Source: CBDEGU01 sp965238045
GTDB lineage: Bacteria; Acidobacteriota; Terriglobia; Bryobacterales; UBA6623
NCBI GenBank assembly: GCA_965238045.1
Contig: CBDEGU010000012.1
Location: 496,001 to 560,000 of the forward strand
Reading direction: 5' to 3'
Length of the DNA: 64,000 nucleotides
Shown: one piece after another, positions 51,634 through 59,547 of the stretch
How the letters are laid out: every line of letters begins with the position of its first letter
Numbering within the stretch: position 1 is the stretch's first letter
Program-made: the position numbers and the translations under genes
Notes under the pieces: model-generated
Database searches by the model: none
What the model saw: the letters and a program-made list of their open reading frames with translations, nothing else
What the model was told of the DNA's origin: nothing

Positions 51634-52746
51634 GGCGCTGTTGCATGATTCAACTGCGGCGCGAGTGGGGGCGCTTTTCCAACTTCTCGTTCAGGACACC
51701 ACAGCGCAGGATTTCGGCCTACCCAGCTCGGCCATCCGGTTGAGGATGTGACACCCGATCGCAACTTCTCTCCTTTGTGCCTTGCCGTGCCTCGCCTTCA
51801 ATCCGCCTCCGAGCACGGACTTGTATCGGAAGAAGCTGTTTTCAACGCGCGCCTGCTGTCGGTAGCCCGACTCCTTCTGCCACTCTCGTCGCCCGACCTG
51901 GCGAATCCTCTCAAGAGCCGTGTCACGCTGCGCCCATGGGCCGTCCGTTGGCCCCGCCGACACCGCGGAGCGACGAGGGGGAATCACAATCACGACGTTC
52001 TCTGTACCGGCCGCGCTGAGTTGATCGTAGACTGACCTGTGGTCGTAGGCTCCGTCTGCGGTGAAACGCCGGATGGGAACCTCGATTGTGTCGAGAAGAG
52101 CAGGGAGTGTGGAGGCGTCGTCCCGGCTGCTCGCTGTGAGTTCGGCCGCCACAATGAACCCCTCGGCATCCACCCCGATGTGCAGCTTCCGCCAATCCCG
52201 GCGTTTCTTTGATGCCTTGTGCTTGTGCGCGTTCCATTCGCCGCAACCCAGAATCTTCAGCCCTGTGGAATCAACGATCAAGTCGATCGGGCCGTCATAG
52301 GATCGGGTCAGGGGCGGCACCGCAACGATTTGGTTCCGGCGCGAGAGTGTGGTGTGGTCCGGGGCCTTGAGGTTGAGGCCCATCAAGCGGAGCAGCGAGT
52401 CCAGGAACCCCTCGGTCTGGCGGAGCGGCAGGCTGAAGACGACCCGCAGCGTCAACGCGGTCCGGACCGCGAGGTTCGAGTACCGCCGCTGGCCTCCGCG
52501 AAGACCGTTCTTCGGTGGTACCCACGCGGCAATTGCATCCTCGCTCAGCCAGATCGTGACGTCGCCGCGGCTCCTGAGGCCACGCTCGTACTCCCTCCAG
52601 TTCCGGATTCTGTACTTCTTCTTATACTGGCGGTTGACTCGGCTCGACTTCGCTGCGACCATGACGTTACCCTCGATCTCTATGATGGACTGGACCCCAC
52701 CCCCGCCGCTAGCGTGCTCGCTTACACCGATTCATGCACCAACGCC
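51634..52746 (-). mobile_element. IS5-family (IS903-like) insertion sequence, 1113 bp
   Basis: Imperfect 18-bp inverted repeats bound the element: GGCGCTGTTGCATGATTC on the left and the complement of GGCGTTGGTGCATGAATC on the right, matching the IS903-type GGCxTTGTTGCATxAATC pattern. IS903-like elements make 9-bp duplications, but the flanks (GTCGCTTGA and CTGAATTGC) differ. With flgL truncated on one side only, this points to a deletion or recombination at the element. Confidence 0.88.
51691..52662 (-). CDS. IS5-family transposase
   Basis: The 323-residue product has the IS5/IS903 layout: RIRNWREYERGLRSRGDVTI, ALTLRVVFSLPLRQTEGFLD, PDHTTLSRRNQ, first catalytic Asp in IDLIVDSTGLKILG, second in RRFTADGAYDHRSVYDQL and the Glu in RQQARVENSFFRYKSVLGGG (Y-R-E-K-like region). 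It is intact. It has no relatives elsewhere in the window, and its ends differ from those of the small CTAG-bordered elements. Confidence 0.95.
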   Translation of the reverse strand: MVAAKSSRVNRQYKKKYRIRNWREYERGLRSRGDVTIWLSEDAIAAWVPPKNGLRGGQRRYSNLAVRTALTLRVVFSLPLRQTEGFLDSLLRLMGLNLKAPDHTTLSRRNQIVAVPPLTRSYDGPIDLIVDSTGLKILGCGEWNAHKHKASKKRRDWRKLHIGVDAEGFIVAAELTASSRDDASTLPALLDTIEVPIRRFTADGAYDHRSVYDQLSAAGTENVVIVIPPRRSAVSAGPTDGPWAQRDTALERIRQVGRREWQKESGYRQQARVENSFFRYKSVLGGGLKARHGKAQRREVAIGCHILNRMAELGRPKSCAVVS

Positions 52747-52934
52747 CTGAATTGCGCCAATTTGTTGAGTTCGCTGGTGGCGCGGACCACTCCCGACGCG
52801 TCCGAGGGCGAATCCGACGGCTTGGTGACCCGCAGGCCGGAGGCGATTTCGATCGAAGCCTGGGTCTTGCGAGCCTGGGTTTGGCGGAGATGGAAGAGCA
52901 GTTCGCGGCCTTGCGTCAAGAACGATACGCGCAT
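52747..52934 (-). pseudogene. flgL: flgL (hook-filament junction protein), N-terminal fragment
   Basis: The fragment starts MRVSFLTQGRELLFHLRQTQ and continues ARKTQASIEIASGLRV, SDSPSDASGVVRATSEL and NKLAQF, the flagellin-like N-terminal D0/D1 helix of FlgL (normally about 300 residues). The reading frame runs into the IS5-type element after about 62 codons and stops there. It follows flgK by 2 bp. No remaining flgL sequence lies on the far side of the element. Confidence 0.88.
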
Positions 52935-52936
52935 GT

Positions 52937-54949
52937 CTACCTCACCAAGTTGAGGACTTCCGCCATCAGTCCGTCCACCACCTGAATGATGCGGAGCATG
53001 GCGGAGAATGATTTTTCGAATTGCACGAGCTGGACGGCCTCTTCATTGATGTCGACGCCGGAAAAGCTGTCGCGAATGCCTTGCGCGGCGAGCAAGAGCT
53101 GCTCTTTGGTGTGGAGCTGCGACGACGCCGCGCTCGAGGCGCCGCCGACTTCAGCGACCAAATTCGCGAAGAAATTGTTAAATCTGAACCCCCCGATCAG
53201 CTTGGCGCCGGGCAGCGCCTCGATCAGCCGCAGGTTGTCGTTGCCCGCGGGAAGCGCGAACGTGCCGGCGGCGACTTCCGCCGGGCTGATGGCGGCCAAC
53301 TGGATCGTCGCCGCGGCGGGTGCTCCGCCGGCCGAATCGGCGCCCGCCAAGCCGGAGACGAAACCGGTCGCCGCCGGATCGTTGTCGGTGACGGTAAAGT
53401 CAAAGGCAACATCGCCGTCGAGACGCACTTCGCCGTTGAGCCCGACGAACCGAAGCCCGGCCGCGGAAAGCGCCGGGTCGAGGGCGACTTCGGCGTTCAG
53501 TGCCGCGGCGATCTCCCCGGCCGAATGTCCGCCAAGGGTTCCGCCTGCTTCCAGTCCGCTGGTAAAGGCCAGATTCGAGGTCGAGGAAGTAAAACTGAAT
53601 CCTTGACCGGCTTGATCAGAAAGGACGAGTTTGAGTTGTCCGCCGGCATCGGAGAAGGTCACCAAACCGGCAAGCTGCGGGTCGAGCGATGCCTGATCGT
53701 TCAGACGCGTGGCCAGCGCGGCGGCGTCTTCTCCGCCCAGCAGAGCGGCGGTCGTGAGCGTTCGCTCGACCGATCCGTCCGCGCTGGTGAAAGTAATTGA
53801 GAGCGTATCTCCAGCGGCCGGGCCGGCCGGCGGGGCCGCGGCGACGAAAAAACCATCCAGGTCAGCGCTGATCGCGCCCGTCACCCCGCCGCTGAAGACG
53901 ACATCGATACTCGTGGGCGGCGCGGGAGTCGCCGCGCCCGCGGTTCCGGCGGTTCGTCCCGCGCCTTGAAAGTACGAGGTCGTGTACTGAAAAATTTCTT
54001 TTCCCGGCCCGCCGGTCAGCGTCGCTCCCCGCAGAAGCTGCTCGTTGACTTGATCGGCGACGGATTTGGCCAGGCGGTTGATCTGATCAAGGTAGCGCGG
54101 CAAGAGGGTGTTTCGAGACTCGAGGACCGCACCGAGGCTGCCCTCCCTGGTTCTGAAACTGCTGGTGATATCGTTGCCACGCGAGTCGAAGATTTGGATC
54201 TGTTCGTCGCCAAGAGCCACGGTGAGCGGATACGTCGTTGGCCCAACGATAAGCGGCTCGCCGTCGGCGCTCACCAGAGTGAACGTTCCGTCGACTTGGG
54301 TAAGAGTGCGAAATCCGATCAGGCCGGAGAGTTCATCGAGCACCTGGGTGAGTCTAGTCTCGGCGGCGAAATTCGGAGTGTCCGAGGCGCCGCCCTGCCG
54401 TTTGACACCCAGCTCGGCTGCTTCCTCGATCAGGACATTGACGCGCTGGATGACCGACGTGGCATCCGTATCGAGATTCGTGCGCTGCTGGGCGAGTTCG
54501 GCGTTCGTGGCACGAAAGGCCCCGGCCAGAGCGTCGGCCGCGCTGATCACCGAACGGCGCAGGTTGAAGTCTTCGGGCAGAACCGTCAGGGCCGAGACCG
54601 CCGAGAAGAATTGGTCTATGTTTTCGCCAATGCTGTCGCCGCCGCTGAGCCGGAAGATGGGCTCGACGCTCTCGAAAATTTGACTGGACTTTTCATAGAA
54701 CGATTTCGACTGCGCCGCCAGCAGAACCTGCGACTCCAGCAAACTGTCGCGCAAACTCTGGACCCGGACGACCTCCACGCCCAGGGCCTGCGAGCCCCCG
54801 GGCACAAGAACCGGCGCCAGCGAGACCCGCTGGCGGGCATAGCCCGGCGTAGCCGCGTTGGCGATATTGTTCTGGATGACCGCCAGCGCTTGCGAATAGG
54901 ACGAGAGCGAGCGGGTCGCCGATTGGAGGATTCCGCTCAGATTGCCCAT
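52937..54949 (-). CDS. flgK: flagellar hook-associated protein 1 FlgK
   Basis: The 670-residue product starts MGNLSGILQSATRSLSSYSQ and has the rod-family signature QNNIANAATPGYARQRVSLA, then ESVEPIF, LDELSGLIGFRTLTQVDGTF and the C-terminal EEAVQLVQFEKSFSAMLRII. It is longer than the enterobacterial protein (about 550), mainly through a Gly/Ala-rich central insert. FlgK forms the first junction ring between hook and filament. It lies between flgN and the flgL fragment. Confidence 0.95.
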   Translation of the reverse strand: MGNLSGILQSATRSLSSYSQALAVIQNNIANAATPGYARQRVSLAPVLVPGGSQALGVEVVRVQSLRDSLLESQVLLAAQSKSFYEKSSQIFESVEPIFRLSGGDSIGENIDQFFSAVSALTVLPEDFNLRRSVISAADALAGAFRATNAELAQQRTNLDTDATSVIQRVNVLIEEAAELGVKRQGGASDTPNFAAETRLTQVLDELSGLIGFRTLTQVDGTFTLVSADGEPLIVGPTTYPLTVALGDEQIQIFDSRGNDITSSFRTREGSLGAVLESRNTLLPRYLDQINRLAKSVADQVNEQLLRGATLTGGPGKEIFQYTTSYFQGAGRTAGTAGAATPAPPTSIDVVFSGGVTGAISADLDGFFVAAAPPAGPAAGDTLSITFTSADGSVERTLTTAALLGGEDAAALATRLNDQASLDPQLAGLVTFSDAGGQLKLVLSDQAGQGFSFTSSTSNLAFTSGLEAGGTLGGHSAGEIAAALNAEVALDPALSAAGLRFVGLNGEVRLDGDVAFDFTVTDNDPAATGFVSGLAGADSAGGAPAAATIQLAAISPAEVAAGTFALPAGNDNLRLIEALPGAKLIGGFRFNNFFANLVAEVGGASSAASSQLHTKEQLLLAAQGIRDSFSGVDINEEAVQLVQFEKSFSAMLRIIQVVDGLMAEVLNLVR

Positions 54950-54952
54950 CGA

Positions 54953-55330
54953 TCAGCCCTCTGCTCTCAAGCGAGACGGCTCGGCGGCCTCACAGTGCCC
55001 GTCGGGACCATAGCCACCCGAGGCCGCCCGGCCGATTTCGACCAGGCCGGAAACAACCAAGTCCAGGTGCTGCAAGATCTGGCCCGCCATGAAAGCCTTT
55101 TGGCGCAAGCTCTCGCAGGCCCCCGCGAGGTCACCCGCCCCGTCAAGCTCACGGGCCTCGCCGGGCGCGGCGGCCAGTTCGTCGCGCAACGCTTGCATTT
55201 CGGCTAGCCGCGACTCGAGAATCCGCGAATACTCGCCCAATTCCGCGTACTTGGCTTGGGCGGCAAGGTCCGCGGCCTGTTCGACCGATTCCGCCAGCCG
55301 CTCGATCGCTAGGATATCGAATGACGCCAT
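54953..55330 (-). CDS. flgN: FlgN-like export chaperone
   Basis: The 125-residue product starts MASFDILAIERLAESVEQAA and is almost all helical (AQAKYAELGEYSRILESRLA; SLRQKAFMAGQILQHLDLVV), the pattern of FlgN, which binds the C-terminal helices of FlgK and FlgL before export. Position directly before flgK (3-bp gap) and after flgM supports the call, since sequence similarity in this family is weak. ATG 55330 is used because the longer reading adds a non-helical stretch. Confidence 0.7.
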   Translation of the reverse strand: MASFDILAIERLAESVEQAADLAAQAKYAELGEYSRILESRLAEMQALRDELAAAPGEARELDGAGDLAGACESLRQKAFMAGQILQHLDLVVSGLVEIGRAASGGYGPDGHCEAAEPSRLRAEG

Positions 55331-55420
55331 CTTTGAGTTCCACGCGCGCCCGTTTCCAGCGGGCTTCAGGCGACCGGACGCATCCTCGCCGCGCCAGAGA
55401 ATCGGTCCACCCCTCAAGTG

Positions 55421-55604
55421 CTAGCCCGCTTTTCTCACCACCTGACGAGCGAAGCACATGAGAGGCCCGCCATTACTTCGTTGCGCTTGCTCGCCGTGCT
55501 CAACGTACAATCAAGTACGCCTGCGCTCGTCAAGCGGCGCGCGCCTCGTACTGACGCGTCTCTCACGCACTTCGCTTCGCCACGTGGTGAGAAAAGCGGG
55601 CTAG
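55421..55604. repeat. palindrome-ended element, MITE-A copy R4 (184 bp, CTAG at both ends)
   Basis: Same orientation as R3. The ends CTAGCCCGCTTTTCTCACCA and its near-complement are the best-preserved of the family (21 or more matching bases). The right CTAG contains the TAG stop (55601-55603) of flgM. It lies between flgM and flgN inside the flagellar operon, so it is either read through or reduces expression of flgN-flgK. Confidence 0.9.
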
Positions 55605-55933
55605 ATCGAGGGCGGCGCGTGCGGGTTCTCACCCGCCTGTTGTGTTTCTTCCAGTGCGCTTGCGATCAGTGCTTCGGCCACCTCGCCGGAGGGGACGGAG
55701 AAGTTTCCGCTCTTCACCGCCTCCTCGAGTTGCGAGACCCGGCTGATCTCCTCTGGCGAATCGGTCGTGATCGCTCGAGCAAGCTCGGTCCCCAGCGCGG
55801 ACAGACTGGCGGAATCTTCCCTCGACAGGGCCGCTTTTTCACGCGTGGACTGCTGTTGCCCAACATCTTGCGCCCGGCCGACGCCGCTGGAGCGAACATC
55901 GGTGGACGCGCCCAAGTTATCGTCGATTTTCAT
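55601..55933 (-). CDS. flgM: anti-sigma-28 factor FlgM-like
   Basis: The 110-residue product starts MKIDDNLGASTDVRSSGVGR, with a disordered N-terminal half and C-terminal helices (TELARAITTDSPEEISRVSQ; VAEALIASALEETQQAG) as in FlgM, which holds FliA until the hook is complete. The context between flgJ and flgN is diagnostic. The TAG stop is formed by the border of MITE-A R4, so the last few residues (PHAPPSI) may differ from the ancestral end. Confidence 0.75.
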   Translation of the reverse strand: MKIDDNLGASTDVRSSGVGRAQDVGQQQSTREKAALSREDSASLSALGTELARAITTDSPEEISRVSQLEEAVKSGNFSVPSGEVAEALIASALEETQQAGENPHAPPSI

Positions 55934-55966
55934 TGACTCGTTTCACTACACAAGGTCTTGTATGAC

Positions 55967-56293
55967 TCATCGGCCAAGCTCTGATGAATCTGGAGGATAT
56001 TTTCCCCCCTCCGCCGGGCCGGGCTCGAGTTCTTCAAGAATCATGCGGGCGAAGCCGAACGCCCCGGCAGCCGCGAGGGCCTCGGCGAGCTGGCGCTCGG
56101 CGATCTCCAAGTAGCCCTCCGAGCCGGTCATGGCGTCGGCGGAATCATCCAGGGCGCCGGACTAGCGCGCGGTCTTCATCAACTGCGCGATGAGCATGGC
56201 CTCGAATTCGCGCGCGGCCGCTTGCGGCGTGAGAGCGGAGACGCGCTGGGACCCGATCGCCAGGCTGGCCGGCACGATTTCCAGGTGGGTCAC
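55967..56293 (-). pseudogene. flgJ: flgJ-type rod-binding protein with an in-frame TAG
   Basis: GTG 56293 overlaps the flgI stop (GTGA). The frame reads MTHLEIVPASLAIGSQRVSA, LTPQAAAREFEAMLIAQLMK, TAR, then TAG at 56162-56164 (codon 44). The same frame continues SGALDDSADAMTGSEGYLEI, AERQLAEALAAAGAFGFARM and ILEELEPG to a stop at 55967. This is the short FlgJ form (rod cap domain, no muramidase), 107 residues if read through. The usual residue after KTAR is Glu, so GAG to TAG is likely. FlgJ caps the growing rod in the periplasm. Confidence 0.85.
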
Positions 56294-57396
56294 ATGACCT
56301 CCAATTCCGCCTCGAGGGCGTCGGCGGCGGCGATACTCTGCATGATGGCGATGATGTCTCTCGGGGTGGAGCCGATCGCCATCAGCGCCTTGATCAGTTC
56401 CTCGACGCTGGCGCCTTCCTTGAGCGAAACCTGCCGCGCTTGTTCTTCCTCGACTCGCACGTTGACCTGAGGCGTGACGGTGGTCTGGCCCCGCGAGAAC
56501 GCGGGGGGCTGTGAGACAACGAAATCAGTCACGATCTGCACGGTCAGATTGCCGTGGAGCACCGCGACCGGCGCGATGCGCACCTCACTGCCGATGACAA
56601 CGGTTCCCGTGCGTTCGTTGAGCACGACTTTAGCGCGGCGGTCGGTTTCGATCTCGAGGGCGCCGATGCGGGCGACGAATTCGACCGGCCGGCCGCGATA
56701 GGCCGCGGGCATGCGGACGGCGATGATGGCGGAATTCTCGGAACGGGCCTCTCCGCCGGGAAACGTATCATTGAGCATCATGCTGATGCGCGAGGAAGTG
56801 GCGAAGTCGGCCCGGCGCAGTTGCAGGCGAAAGCCGTCGGGGTCGGGCGCGACGCTGGGCGCGGGTTTTTCGACCATCGCGCCTTGGGGAACACGGCCCA
56901 CAGTGGGATGGTTGACCTGCACACCGCTGCCGCCGCGGCCGGCGGAGAATCCGCCAATCGAGATGGCCCCCTGGGCCACGGCGTACACCTCGCCATTGGC
57001 GGCCTTGAGCGAGGTTAGCAGCAGCACGCCGCCTTGCAGGTTGGCGGCGTCTCCAATAGAGGAGACCGTGACGTCGAGCTTGATCCCTGGCCGGGCGAAG
57101 GGCGGCAAGGTGGCGGTGACCATCACCGCCGCCACGTTGTTGACCCGCAGCGACCTCGGGGACACGTTGACGCCCATCTTCTGAAGCAGGTTGGACAGGC
57201 TTTGAGTCGAAAACACGGTCTGCTGGCGGTCGCCGGTGCCGTTGAGTCCCACGACCAAGCCGTAGCCGATGAGCATGTTTTCACGCACGCCTTCGATCGT
57301 CACCAGATCCTTCAGACGCACGGCTCCGGCAGGGGCTGGCGAGGCTAAGGTCCAGCAAGCGGCGAGCAGAGCGGGCAAGATTCGAGGAAGCTTCAT
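56290..57396 (-). CDS. flgI: flagellar P-ring protein FlgI
   Basis: The 368-residue product has a signal peptide (LPALLAACWTLASPAPAGA) and the strongly conserved FlgI blocks VRLKDLVTIEGVRENMLIGY, GLVVGLNGTGDRQQTVFSTQ, VNNVAAVMVTATLPPFARPG, LDVTVSSIGDAANLQGGVLL and VEELIKALMAIGSTPRDIIA. It forms the ring in the peptidoglycan layer. Apparently intact, although both neighbours flgH and flgJ are broken. Confidence 0.97.
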   Translation of the reverse strand: MKLPRILPALLAACWTLASPAPAGAVRLKDLVTIEGVRENMLIGYGLVVGLNGTGDRQQTVFSTQSLSNLLQKMGVNVSPRSLRVNNVAAVMVTATLPPFARPGIKLDVTVSSIGDAANLQGGVLLLTSLKAANGEVYAVAQGAISIGGFSAGRGGSGVQVNHPTVGRVPQGAMVEKPAPSVAPDPDGFRLQLRRADFATSSRISMMLNDTFPGGEARSENSAIIAVRMPAAYRGRPVEFVARIGALEIETDRRAKVVLNERTGTVVIGSEVRIAPVAVLHGNLTVQIVTDFVVSQPPAFSRGQTTVTPQVNVRVEEEQARQVSLKEGASVEELIKALMAIGSTPRDIIAIMQSIAAADALEAELEVM

Positions 57397-58037
57397 GAGC
57401 GGCTAGAAGGGAAAGATCCTTTTTAAAACACGGACCAGGAAGTTGGGCCGCCGGATCGCGTCGTTGACAACTCCCTTGCCGTTGATGCGCAACTCCATCA
57501 TGGCGATGCGGTCGGAAGTGACGCTGTTGTCCGGGGCGAGGTCGACCGGCCGCACCGTGCCGCGCAACCAGACAAGCTGGCGCTCGGAGTTCACGATCAC
57601 CTCCTTGACGCCCTCGATAACCAAGTTTCCGTTCGGCATCACATGGGTGACATGACCCGTGATTCGAGCGGTGACACTCATCTGGCGGCTGGTGCTGCCC
57701 GCACCATCAAGGCTGGAATCACCCGACCAGCGGCCGAGGTTGGCCAGCGCGCCGCCAGGGTTCAACGATCCCAAAAAGCGGCTCACCGCATGGTCGGAGT
57801 TCGAAGCCCGAGAGCTCGAGACCACGCCGCTCGAGAGTGCGCTGGCTTGCTCGACAACACGGATCGTGATCAGATCGCCGACCATGGCCGCCTTCGGATC
57901 CCGCGCCAGGTCGGCCAGGTACGAGCGGCCCAGATAGAGCGAGCCGGCCGAAGGAAGATTGCCCGGCGCCGGGGTGAGAGCCTCCTCCAGATAGCGGTTC
58001 AGCGTGCTTTCGCTGGTCTGAGCGGAGGCCGTGCCAG

Positions 58038-59485
58038 GAGAGTGTCCCAATCGTAGTTGAGGGTTTGTAGGGCGGCGGCGTAAAAGAGCATTGTACTAGG
58101 CAGCCTTTGCTGCTGTGGCCTTGGCCGGATTGAGGATGGCGTCGAGCATCCACAGATCCTTGTAACCCATGATCTTGCGGAAGCTTTTCTCGGTATCGAG
58201 GAATGCAGCCGTGGCCCAGCGACACACCATGGCCGCGTCCTTCCAGCGGGTCACTCGCCGCGTTCTCCGCCGCACCCCGGCGTTAGGAGACTCGACGATG
58301 TTCGTCGTCGCCAGGCAGCGATGCAGCGACGGCGGCGCACCCAGGCGGTTGATGGTGAAACACTCCTCCATGCCTTCGCGCAAACTCACCGCCGCCTCGG
58401 GCCAGTCACCCTCGTACCACTGGGCTAGCTTCTCCAGCCGCGCTTGTCCATCTTGGGCTCCCAGCCGCCAGGCGGCCCGGATCGCCGCTTTGGCCTGATC
58501 GCGCTCGGCCTTAGGCAGCCGCTCGACGACATTGCGCAGCTTGTGAGCACGGCAGCGCTGCACCGGAACTTTGCCGAAGACCCGCCGCACCGCCGCCCGC
58601 AGGGCCTTCGATCCATCGAGCACGAAGAGCCTGTTTTTCTCCGTCGATACTCCCCGCTCGACCATGCCCCTCAGCAAGTCTTCGGCGGCGGCTGTGCTCT
58701 CAGTGGCGGCGTGCTGCAATCCCAGCACATGTTTGTTGCCCTGACGGTCTACGCCCACCGCTGCAAGCACTACATGATCTGCGAAGATCAAACCGTCCAC
58801 GTAGATCACCAGCAGATCCAACTCATCCAGGCGCCGCGTGAGCACTTCGTCGATGCTCTTTTCGGCGGCCTCGACTGCCTCCCGGCTGACGGCGGATTTC
58901 GACACCCCGGCCGTGCCGGCCATTGCGCCAATCACCCCGGCATAGTTGCGCGTCGAGACGCCCTTCATCAGAATGTCGAGCATGCGCGCGCCGAGGCGTT
59001 CGTCGTCCTGCATCGCTTCGTAAGCGGGCACTTTGACCTCGCCGCCGGAGCGTTTGCGCAGTCTGGGTTTGCTGACGCGCAGTTTGCGGTTGCTGAGCTT
59101 GACGCGACCGGGCTGGCGGCCCCAGCGGACCACATCGCCGCGGCGCTTCTTGCCGGGCTGGGAAAGTTTTCCACCGGTAACTTGCTGCGCCGACAGTTCC
59201 AGCACGGCTTGAATGGCGGCGCGGCCGGTGACGTCGATAACCTCGTCGACGGCTCCGCGGCACTGCTCGACCAGTTCAACCAAGGGCAGCATGAGTTGGG
59301 AGTTTTGGCTGAGCAGGCGGGTGAGGTCGTTGGGGCTGACTGGCTGTTGCTTCGCGGAATCCAGAATGTGATATCGTTTCTTCACGGCGGTTCTCCTTTG
59401 TGGTGAAAGGTTTGCTCGATTCTCTCAGAGAACCGGGCTTGAGAACCGCCGCCCTTCCACCTTCAACTAGATTCGGGACAATCTC
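58038..59485 (-). mobile_element. IS256-family insertion sequence, copy B (1448 bp), inside flgH
   Basis: Same length and ends as copy A (8335-9782), opposite orientation. Perfect 8-bp target duplication CGTGCCAG at 58030-58037 and 59486-59493. The interrupted gene is flgH, hit within the end of its signal-peptide region. Confidence 0.98.
58096..59385 (-). CDS. IS256-family (Mutator-type) transposase
   Basis: The 429-residue product is identical in translation to that of copy A, with the Asp in LLVIYVDGLIFADHVV, LFVLDGSKALRAAVRRVF, the C-x2-H block VQRCRAHKLRNVVERLP and the Glu in TNIVESPNAGVRRR. Reads in the same direction as the flagellar genes, so IS-derived transcripts could reach flgI and beyond. 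Confidence 0.97.
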   Translation of the reverse strand: MKKRYHILDSAKQQPVSPNDLTRLLSQNSQLMLPLVELVEQCRGAVDEVIDVTGRAAIQAVLELSAQQVTGGKLSQPGKKRRGDVVRWGRQPGRVKLSNRKLRVSKPRLRKRSGGEVKVPAYEAMQDDERLGARMLDILMKGVSTRNYAGVIGAMAGTAGVSKSAVSREAVEAAEKSIDEVLTRRLDELDLLVIYVDGLIFADHVVLAAVGVDRQGNKHVLGLQHAATESTAAAEDLLRGMVERGVSTEKNRLFVLDGSKALRAAVRRVFGKVPVQRCRAHKLRNVVERLPKAERDQAKAAIRAAWRLGAQDGQARLEKLAQWYEGDWPEAAVSLREGMEECFTINRLGAPPSLHRCLATTNIVESPNAGVRRRTRRVTRWKDAAMVCRWATAAFLDTEKSFRKIMGYKDLWMLDAILNPAKATAAKAA

Positions 59486-59547
59486 CGTGCCAGAGGCAGG
59501 GCCGCAAACCGCGGCCAGGGCCAGAGACAGGAAAAGAGTTCGATGGT

